13,592 nucleotides of DNA, from the NCBI GenBank assembly GCA_025058915.1, contig JANXEC010000018.1, forward strand, positions 1 through 13,592, read 5' to 3'. The notes below the pieces were generated by a model, which was not told the origin of the DNA, did not search any database, and saw only the letters and a list, made by a program, of their open reading frames with translations. The position numbers were made by a program, and so were the translations under genes. The stretch is from Microcaldota archaeon (GTDB lineage Archaea > Micrarchaeota > Micrarchaeia > Anstonellales > J096). Of this stretch, positions 1-7,754 are shown one piece after another. Every line of letters begins with the position of its first letter. Positions within the stretch are counted from its first letter, which is position 1.

Positions 1-19
1 AGTCATCTATTTCTATCAT
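1..19 (-). CDS. possible start of a gene running off the left edge
   Basis: An ATG on the minus strand at 19-17 opens a frame (M-I-E-I-D-D) that leaves the window. It lies 4 bases after the stop codon of the 307-aa gene, as expected for the next gene of a tight operon. No Shine-Dalgarno site is visible and only six codons can be seen, so this is a weak call. Confidence 0.25.
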
Positions 20-23
20 GCTT

Positions 24-947
24 TTAGATGCGAGTTTGTTTTTTTAATTCTTTCACATATCTCTCCATATACATTCTCAGAATCTGAGGCCCGTACACAT
101 GAACATATATGTCTCCGTTCTTGTTATCAGAAATATATCTAAATATAATATCGAAGATTCTAGAGTAGTACTCTCTGGTAGCTGGTTCTAGGCTAGAGAG
201 AGGATGATTCAGAGGATAGATTACAGGGATATTATTCCTAAAACCATTTAGATTGTTGAACATAAACATACCTAAGTATGGTAGGAACTGATCTAGAGAT
301 AACATCTGGTTGAACAATCCCAATCCGACCGAGGCAACACCTATTGAATATCCAAGATACCCAAAGATATTGCTGAAGTATCTTCTCCATTCTGCATCAA
401 CCATGGTTTTTTTTATACGTTGCTTGTGTTCTCTCTCTCTTCTCTTGAGTCTAATCTTAAGGTTTGTCTTTGTTTCACCTTCGTATTTTGTATCAACGAG
501 ATCTAAGATACGGGAATATCTATCTGTTATTAATTTCAGATGGTCCGAGACTGGATTTATGGGTCTGATTCTGAGGATGTAAGGTATTCTTTTGTTACTA
601 TCTGTGATACTGAATTCCTCTATTTTATAGTACAATTCCTCCAGTGTTTGATTCCCCCAACTATCCCTGCTTGTTTCAGTGCTCTTGAGAATGTCATAAA
701 TCACTTCTATATAGCTCGAAATCCCCCTGACATTTCCATTTAGATCCATATCTGCATGATCTACAAACACAAACAACCTTTTGCGTTTGAGACTAGTGTC
801 TCTTACACGCATCAACCTCTCTGTGTTCTCCTTCAGGTTATCGCTATCGTATATGTTTATCAGTATTATTCTCCTTCTAGATATATCGTAGAGGATACAT
901 TCAGTTTGCTGCCTCTGCTGAATTATCTTAGAAATTTCATAAGCCAT
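24..947 (-). CDS. unrecognised 307-aa protein with a basic central helix and a hydrophobic segment
   Basis: I do not recognise the family. The N-terminal half is soluble and mixed alpha/beta, with a hydrophobic strand at residues 56-62 followed by an acidic stretch. Residues about 160-190 are strongly basic and probably helical. Residues about 191-235 are hydrophobic and Gly-rich (for example G-V-A-S-V-G-L-G) and could form one or two membrane helices. The C-terminal 50 residues are amphipathic and end in a basic tail. The ATG at 947 is supported by a TATA-like box at 968-976, so the mRNA is probably leaderless. The promoter sits in the end of the S8e gene, with 28 bp between the two genes, and read-through from S8e is possible. 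A basic region followed by a hydrophobic one suggests a membrane-associated protein, but this is inference. Confidence 0.7.
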   Translation of the reverse strand: MAYEISKIIQQRQQTECILYDISRRRIILINIYDSDNLKENTERLMRVRDTSLKRKRLFVFVDHADMDLNGNVRGISSYIEVIYDILKSTETSRDSWGNQTLEELYYKIEEFSITDSNKRIPYILRIRPINPVSDHLKLITDRYSRILDLVDTKYEGETKTNLKIRLKRREREHKQRIKKTMVDAEWRRYFSNIFGYLGYSIGVASVGLGLFNQMLSLDQFLPYLGMFMFNNLNGFRNNIPVIYPLNHPLSSLEPATREYYSRIFDIIFRYISDNKNGDIYVHVYGPQILRMYMERYVKELKKQTRI

Positions 948-967
948 GTTAATATATACAAAAAAGT

Positions 968-976
968 GTTTAAATT
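968..976 (-). promoter_or_regulatory. TATA box for the 307-aa gene
   Basis: AATTTAAAC on the minus strand is centred about 25 bp before the ATG at 947. That spacing puts transcription start at or next to the start codon. The box overlaps the first base of the S8e stop codon. Confidence 0.55.
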
Positions 977-1356
977 TAGATCTGTTTTGCGTTCAGTACT
1001 CCATGCTGATTTGGACGGGAGGTGATTATGGCCTTACCATATCCCTTCGTCTCTATGATAGTGCCTTTGGTGATGATGTTAGAACGGGTCTCGTTTGGAG
1101 TGTTGGATTGTATCACTTTATCTATTTGAGTTCTAATTACCTTACCATCTTTCAGAGCTAGGTTCACATACAAGGCCCTCTTGAGTTTTACCTTTATCCC
1201 TCCTCCTTTGGTTCTGATGATCTTTCGCTCCTCATGGTCTGATAGCTTGGTTAGGATACGATCTCTACCGATATGTGCTTTGATCTTGTCTCGGTTAGGT
1301 ACTTTTTTAGCACCAGTTCCTCTGGATACAGTACCAGATCTGACTTCGTGATACAT
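976..1356 (-). CDS. rps8e: 30S ribosomal protein S8e
   Basis: This is a small-subunit ribosomal protein of the archaeal/eukaryotic S8e family, which binds 16S rRNA. The 126-aa length is normal for archaea. The N-terminal basic segment with R-S-G-T-V-S-R-G-T-G replaces the usual Q-G-R-S..P-[ST]-G-G region. The family core is clear at residues 41-56 (E-E-R-K-I-I-R-T-K-G-G). The C-terminal signature R-S-N-I-I-T-K-G-T-I-I-E-T is followed by A-I-I-T-S-R-P-N-Q-H-G-V-L-N-A. The ATG at 1356 is the only reasonable start, and a TATA box 27 bp upstream lies within the end of the kinase gene. No Shine-Dalgarno site is seen, so the message is probably leaderless. The stop at 976-978 touches the next gene's TATA box. 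Confidence 0.93.
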   Translation of the reverse strand: MYHEVRSGTVSRGTGAKKVPNRDKIKAHIGRDRILTKLSDHEERKIIRTKGGGIKVKLKRALYVNLALKDGKVIRTQIDKVIQSNTPNETRSNIITKGTIIETKGYGKAIITSRPNQHGVLNAKQI

Positions 1357-1366
1357 GGTTGTTCAA

Positions 1367-2434
1367 TTATTGACTTATGTTTAAATACTTTCTGGCTAGA
1401 CTCACATCAAGAGGAGTTAACTCAGGATAATTCTCTGTTATGTACCTGTTCACAGAGTCTCTGTGCCTTTTGCTAACAACCACAAGCATGGATTCTCCTC
1501 CTGCTCCATGAAGTCTCTTCAGTATCACACCATCGAGCTTTGATATGTCCTTCAGAATCTCCTGAACCTCCTCTGGTTCGTACTGCTCCTGTATGTCCAT
1601 ATGTCTCCAGATTTCATTCATGATTGATCTTATTCTATCTGTGATTTCTCCTACCTTATCGTACTTCTTGCTCATGAAATACGATACGCCAGCATTTTCA
1701 AGTGTGAAATACTCTCTTAGGAGAGGTAATAATTCATTCTTCCTGTATATCTTCCTGAATGCCTGTACAGCCTTTCCAGTGTTCAGAGAGTGTCCTGTGT
1801 CGTATATGAGAACATCTAGGTTCGGATCTATCTCAGTAGGTATGATGTTTATCTTCAGAGGATGATGTAGTTTTCTGAGGTCTAATTTTATGTTCTGGGC
1901 TTTTTCGTATATAACAGAGGATTGATATGTTGCTACAGCAAAATCGAACCCAACTGGTGTTTTACCAGCAGCCTGGTATGAGTATAAGCTCAGTCTGAAT
2001 ATCGTGTCTAGATGCTTTCTGTAATCTATGTTCTGACTCAAGAACACTGCTTTGATGGTTGTGGATATGCTTGCACTTGACGATCCTAGGCCTGTTTTAG
2101 ATTCAGGAGTACCGAACATAGGTGATGAGATTATCTCTATCCTAGTGGGTGATCTATACATTCTCTGCATCTTAAGGTACTTTATGGCTGAGGCCATTGC
2201 CACAGATACTAGGTGTTTGGATCTGAGACTAGGTTTCTCATCTATTTTATATAACTTGCTAACTATTCTATCCTCATCAGCCTCTCGGATCTTTGCTACA
2301 ATTCCTGTTCCATTTCTGTCATACAGAGCACCAACCAGAGCTCTTGATATGATATATTTATTCTCCACCTTTATTCTGTTCATAACAAGATTGTAACCTC
2401 CAAATATCAGAACTTTGCCTGGTGAATTTATCAT
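1367..2434 (-). CDS. GHMP kinase, probable phosphomevalonate kinase (ERG8-like)
   Basis: This is an ATP-dependent small-molecule kinase, most likely converting mevalonate 5-phosphate to the 5-diphosphate on the way to archaeal isoprenoid lipids. GHMP motif 1 is at residues 5-17 (P-G-K-V-L-I-F-G-G-Y). The ATP-binding motif 2 is at 113-121 (K-T-G-L-G-S-S-S-A). A G-F-D-F-A-V-A-T-Y segment at 162-170 is where the family has its catalytic Asp. Motif 3 is at 310-316 (G-A-G-G-E-S-M). The GGY version of motif 1 and K-T-G-L-G-S-S point to phosphomevalonate kinase rather than mevalonate kinase or diphosphomevalonate decarboxylase. The 355-aa length fits. The ATG at 2434 has a TATA box 26 bp upstream and no Shine-Dalgarno site. 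Many archaea lack this enzyme and use a modified mevalonate route, so the substrate remains an inference. Confidence 0.8.
   Translation of the reverse strand: MINSPGKVLIFGGYNLVMNRIKVENKYIISRALVGALYDRNGTGIVAKIREADEDRIVSKLYKIDEKPSLRSKHLVSVAMASAIKYLKMQRMYRSPTRIEIISSPMFGTPESKTGLGSSSASISTTIKAVFLSQNIDYRKHLDTIFRLSLYSYQAAGKTPVGFDFAVATYQSSVIYEKAQNIKLDLRKLHHPLKINIIPTEIDPNLDVLIYDTGHSLNTGKAVQAFRKIYRKNELLPLLREYFTLENAGVSYFMSKKYDKVGEITDRIRSIMNEIWRHMDIQEQYEPEEVQEILKDISKLDGVILKRLHGAGGESMLVVVSKRHRDSVNRYITENYPELTPLDVSLARKYLNISQ
1379..1387 (-). promoter_or_regulatory. TATA box for rps8e
   Basis: GTATTTAAAC-type sequence on the minus strand is centred about 27 bp before the S8e ATG. It lies inside the last codons of the upstream kinase gene, so S8e can be transcribed separately even though the two genes are only 10 bp apart. 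Confidence 0.6.
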
Positions 2435-2454
2435 GCTTATGGCTTGGAGAATAG

Positions 2455-2464
2455 TATTTTAAAG
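2455..2464 (-). promoter_or_regulatory. TATA box for the GHMP kinase gene
   Basis: CTTTAAAATA on the minus strand is centred about 26 bp before the ATG at 2434. This fits a leaderless message made independently of the upstream protease-like genes. Confidence 0.55.
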
Positions 2465-2479
2465 ATTACATTCGATATT

Positions 2480-2723
2480 TCACACTAATTGTATTTCTTC
2501 TTGGATATGTGATCCAATACTTGTGCCCTCTCTATCTGAAACGAACACAGATGTCCCTTTTTCGTATCCGTATATGTATTTGTTGTTTGGTTCTATTACT
2601 GTTTCAATACTTTGATCTTCGATATACACGCGTTTTCTGGTACTCGATCTCTATAGTCAGTTCTCTATCTTTAAGCGGCTCTATCTGAATACCTACAAAT
2701 CCAGCACCGGAGAACGTATTCAT
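2480..2723 (-). CDS. small unrecognised gene with a one-base frameshift (80 aa if read through)
   Basis: A strong Shine-Dalgarno site precedes the ATG at 2723. The opening frame runs 39 codons to a TGA at 2604-2606. At a run of four A bases (minus strand, 2636-2633) the reading can move forward one base. The second frame then stays open to TGA at 2480-2482 and gives an 80-aa protein: 30 residues before the shift (M-N-T-F-S-G-A-G-F-V-G-I-Q-I-E-P ...) and 50 after it (R-V-Y-I-E-D-Q-S-I-E ... E-E-I-Q-L-V). The length is 244 bases, that is 3 x 81 + 1. The product is acidic and looks beta-rich, with no family I recognise. The gene lies 18 bp after the second HExxH protein and fills an otherwise empty 307-bp gap. 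The shift may be a sequencing or assembly error, a real mutation, or +1 slippage on AAA-A. Confidence 0.6.
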
Positions 2724-2729
2724 ACCAAT

Positions 2730-2737
2730 TCACCTCA
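2730..2737 (-). promoter_or_regulatory. strong Shine-Dalgarno site of the 80-aa small gene
   Basis: TGAGGTGA on the minus strand lies 6 nt before the ATG at 2723. It pairs over all eight bases with UCACCUCA at the 3' end of the 16S gene in this window. It is the strongest ribosome binding site here and decides the start. Confidence 0.75.
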
Positions 2738-2741
2738 TATT

Positions 2742-3353
2742 TCAGAAGAACATCAACCATCTCATAGGGATGAAAGGATAGCTCTGTTTCTCTACAACCC
2801 TATCTATTATTCCATCCAGATTGTAGTATTTCTGCATTATTTCCAATCCGTCTCTGAGACTCTGTATATATCTCATGATAGTTGCTAGGTTTAGGAATAG
2901 TAAGTTGGATTTACTATCGTTTTGGTTTGCGTACATTCTCATAAGTGTATGGAGTGAACAGAAGAGTTCCTCAGGAGAACTCTCTGGATGACCCATCTCA
3001 TAATCATTCGAATAGAATCCTTCACTAAGAACCCTAAATATTGATTTTCTAGATCTCCATATATCAATGTATAGTCTCTGAAATCTAATCTTGAGTTCTG
3101 GATTGGATTTAGTATCTATATCCCAAAGAATATGGGATACTTCATGGATGAATATCATCTTGAGGAACCATTCCCCTCTAGCTCTCACGTATATATGGTA
3201 AGAAGGGATCCTATCAAAAAACCATTTGCTAACATTTCCATCGTTGTATGAGCTAAAACCTGGATTCACAGTAATTTTTATTCCGAATCTTTCTACCCTG
3301 TCATATAGGATCCTGTTAATCTGCTCTAATGGATCTTGGACTGTAGATATCAT
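2742..3353 (-). CDS. HExxH putative zinc metalloprotease, short paralogue
   Basis: This 203-aa protein carries a zinc-metalloprotease motif H-E-V-S-H at residues 70-74 inside a hydrophobic helix (M-I-F-I-H-E-V-S-H-I-L-W). A second motif, G-H-P-E-S-S-P-E-E-L-F, lies at 121-131. By analogy with gluzincin-type proteases, one of Glu128/Glu129 is a plausible third zinc ligand. No signal peptide or clear membrane helix is seen, so it is probably cytosolic. It is clearly related to the next upstream gene: both share HExxH, HPE..PEEL and a C-terminal I-D-R-[VI]-V segment. Here the protein amounts to the catalytic half alone. Its ATG overlaps the upstream stop as ATGA, which implies co-translation; no Shine-Dalgarno site is visible. 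The substrate is unknown, and loss of activity cannot be excluded from sequence. Confidence 0.75.
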   Translation of the reverse strand: MISTVQDPLEQINRILYDRVERFGIKITVNPGFSSYNDGNVSKWFFDRIPSYHIYVRARGEWFLKMIFIHEVSHILWDIDTKSNPELKIRFQRLYIDIWRSRKSIFRVLSEGFYSNDYEMGHPESSPEELFCSLHTLMRMYANQNDSKSNLLFLNLATIMRYIQSLRDGLEIMQKYYNLDGIIDRVVEKQSYPFIPMRWLMFF

Positions 3354-4381
3354 TTTTTATTATTTATAGGATAATAATTTAAAACAATCCTATCGATGAA
3401 GGTTATCAGATCATACATTCTATATGATTCCAGATCTGCCTTCAGCTGACTCTCGAGATGTTTCAGTCTCCTGAAATGTCTTGACAACATAACAATACTG
3501 AACAGAGTAGCTCCTAGTTCTTCAGGACCATCTTCAGGATGATCCTGGATTCCGATGTATCTAGATCCAGAGATGAGAGAGAACACGTGTTTTGGAATTT
3601 TGGAATATATTTTTCTAAGGTAAGTTAGTGCCTCATCTACACATGGTTTAGACGAGATCAGATGGAATGTTTCGTGGTATATTAATCCTATAAGCTCCAT
3701 GTAGCTAACATCGAAAATGTTCTCAAAAAGAATGCCTGCAGATATGCCAGATACAGGCAAGATCGATGCAGGCACTGCATATACATTTCTGTAGTTGAGT
3801 GTTGAATACATTAACACTATCTTCATATCCTCTAATCCCAACCTTCTCTGTATCTTCCTAACATCATTTAGAAGATACATATCATTCAGAGGCAAATATA
3901 CATTTATTCCCTTTCGATAGTCTAGTATGTATATTGAATGATCTCCTGCACTTGCCATTGCATATAGGCTTATTCTACTCAGCACGAATCTAGCTATATC
4001 TCTTGATCTCAGGAACTCTCTACTCATTCTATCTACTTCTCTCAATTCTGATACATACACAGAATTATCTAGTATTTTGGTTATATCTCTATCTATCATC
4101 TTAGAGATGGATGTTATGATCCTATCATCTCCTCTGAATGTTCTGATGAGTTCGAGAATCAAGATATTCGATGGGAGAGATCCGTAGTACCTATCGAGAA
4201 TAGCTATAGACAATCTAGGATTCAGTATCGGATGGAGTCTATTCTCAACTATGTATCTCTCAGCTCTCTTGAGATGGGTATTGATTCTATATCTCTGGAT
4301 GTCCTCTAGAGATAAGTATTTCGATGGAGGTATGGGGAAACGGTACTGAGCCAATAGTAGATCTCTCATGTTACCATACAT
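3350..4381 (-). CDS. HExxH putative zinc metalloprotease, long paralogue
   Basis: This is a 343-aa protein. The first half (residues 1-150) is Arg-rich and mostly helical, with no family I recognise. The second half has H-E-T-F-H at 236-240 within M-E-L-I-G-L-I-Y-H-E-T-F-H-L-I, then H-P-E-D-G-P-E-E-L-G at 281-290 and F-I-D-R-I-V near 328-334. The same motifs in the same order occur in the downstream 203-aa gene, so the two arose by duplication. Zinc protease activity is inferred from the motifs; no secretion signal is seen. The ATG at 4381 directly touches the base of the 16S processing stem, and an alternative ATG lies at 4369 (Met5). I see no TATA box 20-35 bp upstream, so the gene is probably transcribed as a tail of the 16S precursor. 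Confidence 0.75.
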   Translation of the reverse strand: MYGNMRDLLLAQYRFPIPPSKYLSLEDIQRYRINTHLKRAERYIVENRLHPILNPRLSIAILDRYYGSLPSNILILELIRTFRGDDRIITSISKMIDRDITKILDNSVYVSELREVDRMSREFLRSRDIARFVLSRISLYAMASAGDHSIYILDYRKGINVYLPLNDMYLLNDVRKIQRRLGLEDMKIVLMYSTLNYRNVYAVPASILPVSGISAGILFENIFDVSYMELIGLIYHETFHLISSKPCVDEALTYLRKIYSKIPKHVFSLISGSRYIGIQDHPEDGPEELGATLFSIVMLSRHFRRLKHLESQLKADLESYRMYDLITFIDRIVLNYYPINNKK

Positions 4382-4416
4382 GTGAATACTCCGATTGGTG
4401 ATAGAGAGATGGTGTC
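4382..4416 (-). other. 16S precursor processing stem, 3' strand
   Basis: Minus-strand 4416-4400 and 4398-4382 pair with 5947-5963 and 5969-5985 on the far side of 16S. This gives two helices of 17 base pairs (one G-U) separated by an asymmetric internal loop of 1 base (4399) against 5 bases (5964-5968). Archaeal 16S precursors are normally cut within such a stem by the splicing endonuclease. Confidence 0.85.
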
Positions 4417-4437
4417 TTTACTCCCTGCATAACCATT

Positions 4438-5923
<1,486 letters not shown>

Positions 5924-5946
5924 CGGACGGGAGTACGAGAATTGGC

Positions 5947-5985
5947 GACACCATCTCTCTATCCTACTCCAACCGGAGTATTCAC
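5947..5985 (-). other. 16S precursor processing stem, 5' strand
   Basis: This pairs with 4382-4416 as described for the other strand. It begins a few bases after the predicted transcription start, so the precursor would have almost no leader outside the stem. Positions 5965-5980 can also fold on themselves (six base pairs, four-base loop), which competes with the upper part of the long stem. Confidence 0.8.
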
Positions 5986-6008
5986 ATTTTATTTTCTTTT
6001 ATGGAAAC

Positions 6009-6018
6009 CTTTTTAAAT
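6009..6018 (-). promoter_or_regulatory. TATA box of the 16S rRNA promoter
   Basis: ATTTAAAAAG on the minus strand, within a longer AT-rich run. A start about 25 bp downstream would fall near 5988, a few bases before the processing stem. It faces away from the plus-strand box at 6051-6060. Confidence 0.65.
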
Positions 6019-6050
6019 ATATCTTTTTCCTCAGATCTCATAATAGAAAA

Positions 6051-6060
6051 CATTTAAAAA
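6051..6060 (+). promoter_or_regulatory. TATA box of the 77-aa repeat protein
   Basis: CATTTAAAAA on the plus strand. A start about 26 bp downstream falls near 6082, leaving a leader of about 14 nt that still contains the Shine-Dalgarno site. Together with the 16S box it forms a compact divergent promoter. Confidence 0.6.
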
Positions 6061-6084
6061 CCCGTAAGAGAAAATAGAATATAA

Positions 6085-6090
6085 AGGTGA
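6085..6090 (+). promoter_or_regulatory. Shine-Dalgarno site of the 77-aa repeat protein
   Basis: AGGTGA lies 5 nt before ATG 6096. It shows that the real start is this ATG and not the in-frame GTG at 6087, which is part of the site itself. Confidence 0.75.
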
Positions 6091-6095
6091 AAGCA

Positions 6096-6329
6096 ATGGG
6101 AGAGCGAGTAGGTAAAGAGATGATAAAGAGAGAGAAAGGATACCTCTACTTCGTAGGAAAAGACGGAAAGGTTTACAAAGTACCTAGCAGAGCTATGAAG
6201 AACAAGGTCAAGAGTATGAAAGCAGAGGTGGTGAGTAAAGAGACAATAAAGAGAGAGCCAGGGTATATCTACTACCTGGGTAAGAGTGGTTACGTAGAGA
6301 GATCTCCTATGAAGAGGAGGATGAAATAG
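6096..6329 (+). CDS. small basic protein with two tandem repeats
   Basis: This is a 77-aa, Lys/Arg-rich protein made of two copies of one motif. Copy 1, about residues 5-37, reads V-G-K-E-M-I-K-R-E-K-G-Y-L-Y-F-V-G-K-D-G-K-V. Copy 2, about 46-77, reads V-S-K-E-T-I-K-R-E-P-G-Y-I-Y-Y-L-G-K-S-G-Y-V. Each copy looks like a short beta unit (G-Y-[LI]-Y-[FY]-[VL]-G-K-x-G) followed by a basic tail with P-M-K-R-like ends. I recall similar small proteins in DPANN archaea but know of no assigned function; nucleic-acid binding is only suggested by the charge. The gene shares a divergent promoter region with 16S rRNA, which may tie its expression to growth. The start is fixed by the AGGTGA site. Confidence 0.85.
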   Translation: MGERVGKEMIKREKGYLYFVGKDGKVYKVPSRAMKNKVKSMKAEVVSKETIKREPGYIYYLGKSGYVERSPMKRRMK

Positions 6330-6344
6330 TTTCGTTTCATTATA

Positions 6345-6352
6345 TTTTTTTT
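6345..6352 (+). terminator. T-tract after the 77-aa gene
   Basis: Eight T bases 15 bp after the stop codon, immediately before the next ATG. Archaeal termination commonly uses such runs. Here it may only partly end transcription, because the next gene has no clear promoter of its own. Confidence 0.4.
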
Positions 6353-7174
6353 ATGTCAGATTTCTCAATATCAAAATCTTTGTTCGATAGCAATTCTGAG
6401 CTCAGGAAGAGTTTGATAGAGATGGGGTTTAATGATTCTGAGGCATATATCTTAGAGTTCAGAAAGAGAGACAGGTATAAGTATATCTCTGATCAGGAAT
6501 ATCTAACAATAATCAAGGACCTAATCCGTGAGATGCCTGGTTTCAGAAAGGATATGAACGGCTTTCTCAGAAGACTCAACGTAAAAGTAGAGGACTTGAT
6601 GAGGAATAAGTATTCAGAGTTCAATCAGGCTAGTAGAGAATATATGTTCAGATACATGATGGAGATAAGTGGGAATTATGAAATGAGTAGGAGATTCGTA
6701 GATCTATACAGAAAGTCAGGATTACGGCTCTCCCCTTACGAGATGGTAGGGTTAGTGAAGAAGATATATAGATCTACATACACTGAGAGTATGTTTTTCG
6801 ATAGGCTGTTCAGAAGTGCTGCAGAAGTGTTGTTCGAGACAGATGAGAGAGCAAAGAGAGAGATATTATTCAAATACCAAACACCCCCATATGTGATAGA
6901 TCAGGTTGATTTTGATGTAGCTGTGGGGATTCTCAAGAGATTGGTAAGGGTTGATGATGTGGAGAAATACAAACAGATCCGTGAGACTGTACTGAAGGAA
7001 ATAGGGGATAGGAAAGATATGGATGCATACAGATACATGATAAATGATATTTATGTTGACTCGTATTCCTCTCTGTCTGGACTCATAGGGGAGTTTTCGA
7101 TTGTAGATCTTGTATCGTCTATTCTCTATGTCGCATCTGGAGGGAAATATACTTATATCAAATACATAAACTGA
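6353..7174 (+). CDS. unrecognised 273-aa helical protein
   Basis: I do not recognise the family. The protein is charged and predominantly helical, rich in Arg, Lys, Asp, Glu, Tyr and Met, with no signal peptide. The only notably hydrophobic part is near the C-terminus (about residues 245-263, I-V-D-L-V-S-S-I-L-Y-V-A), which is too weak for a confident membrane helix. Codon use, with AGA/AGG for Arg and ATA for Ile, matches the neighbouring genes, so recent transfer is not indicated. The ATG follows a run of eight T bases; there is no Shine-Dalgarno site and no convincing TATA box, so it may depend on read-through from the 77-aa gene. It ends 5 bp before the convergent tRNA-Lys gene. Confidence 0.75.
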   Translation: MSDFSISKSLFDSNSELRKSLIEMGFNDSEAYILEFRKRDRYKYISDQEYLTIIKDLIREMPGFRKDMNGFLRRLNVKVEDLMRNKYSEFNQASREYMFRYMMEISGNYEMSRRFVDLYRKSGLRLSPYEMVGLVKKIYRSTYTESMFFDRLFRSAAEVLFETDERAKREILFKYQTPPYVIDQVDFDVAVGILKRLVRVDDVEKYKQIRETVLKEIGDRKDMDAYRYMINDIYVDSYSSLSGLIGEFSIVDLVSSILYVASGGKYTYIKYIN

Positions 7175-7179
7175 AGAGA

Positions 7180-7253
7180 CGGGCCCGAGGGGATTCGAAC
7201 CCCTGACCTATGGGTTAAAAGCCCACCGCTCTACCAGGCTGAGCTACGGGCCC
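7180..7253 (-). tRNA. tRNA-Lys (UUU)
   Basis: A full cloverleaf can be drawn: 7-bp acceptor stem GGGCCCG/CGGGCCC, D arm, 5-bp anticodon stem GUGGG/CCCAU, loop CUUUUAA with anticodon UUU at 7219-7217, and a T arm with UUCGAAU. The discriminator base is G at 7180. CCA is not encoded and must be added after transcription. No intron is present. Confidence 0.96.
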
Positions 7254-7279
7254 AATTGAGTTATATGAGTGATATAGAG

Positions 7280-7288
7280 TTTAAAAAG
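7280..7288 (-). promoter_or_regulatory. TATA box of tRNA-Lys
   Basis: CTTTTTAAA on the minus strand, centred about 31 bp before the tRNA 5' end. In the remaining gap to the L12 terminators (about 7290-7425) I see no further gene or clear structure. Confidence 0.5.
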
Positions 7289-7425
7289 TTTGTCTGGTAT
7301 GATTGTACACAGTGGGAGTGGTTTCTCTCAATAATATTCATATTAGTCAGGTTGATTTTTGATACAGAATGAACACTCAGTAAACAACCAGTGTTACTAC
7401 AAATACTAAAGAAGAATCATACTAC

Positions 7426-7444
7426 AAAAAAATCATAGAAAAAA
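7426..7444 (-). terminator. double T-tract terminator of the L1-L10-L12 operon
   Basis: On the minus strand, six T bases (7444-7439) followed by seven T bases (7432-7426) begin 4 bp after the L12 stop codon. There is no clear hairpin. This is the usual look of an archaeal terminator. Confidence 0.65.
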
Positions 7445-7448
7445 CAGA

Positions 7449-7754
7449 TTAACCGAACAGAGCAGCCAATCCTGCAGCTCCATCATCCTCCTTTTTCTCC
7501 TCTTTCTTCTCCTCCTTCTTCTCTTCTGTCTTGGTCTGTTGTACTACTGGAGCGGCTGCTACAGGTGCAGCAGCGGCCTTGCTGATAGCCTCCTCAATAT
7601 TAACATCTTTGAGTGCATCCACTAATACTTTCACCTTTGCCTCATCAACAGATACTCCTGCTGCTCCTACTACTGCCTTCAGATTCTCTACAGATATATC
7701 TTTACCAGCACCATACAGTAGAAGTGCTGCATGTACATATGGATCTACCTTCAT
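7449..7754 (-). CDS. rpl12: 50S ribosomal protein L12 (P1 stalk protein)
   Basis: This is the archaeal P1-type acidic stalk protein that recruits elongation factors to the ribosome. At 101 aa it has the usual layout: a helical dimerisation domain at 1-58 ([11 protein letters not shown]), an Ala/Pro-rich hinge at about 59-72, a Lys/Glu-rich charged segment at 74-90, and the conserved C-terminal factor-binding tail G-L-A-A-L-F-G. Its ATG overlaps the L10 stop as ATGA. AGGTGAT at 7760-7766, inside the L10 gene, lies 5 nt before the ATG. High output relative to L10 is needed, since several dimers bind each L10, and this strong site may help. It is the last gene of the operon and is followed by T-tracts. 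Confidence 0.96.
   Translation of the reverse strand: MKVDPYVHAALLLYGAGKDISVENLKAVVGAAGVSVDEAKVKVLVDALKDVNIEEAISKAAAAPVAAAPVVQQTKTEEKKEEKKEEKKEDDGAAGLAALFG

Noticed and set aside
3350..4437. 23S or 5S rRNA expected downstream of 16S.
   Set aside because: Protein-coding sequence follows directly; the rRNA genes must be at separate loci.
6087..6095. GTG at 6087 as the start of the small repeat protein.
   Set aside because: The GTG is part of the AGGTGA Shine-Dalgarno site; ATG 6096 is spaced correctly from it.
7290..7425. Possible small RNA between tRNA-Lys and the L12 terminators.
   Set aside because: No box C/D or H/ACA pattern, stable hairpin or promoter was found; only weak short inverted repeats.
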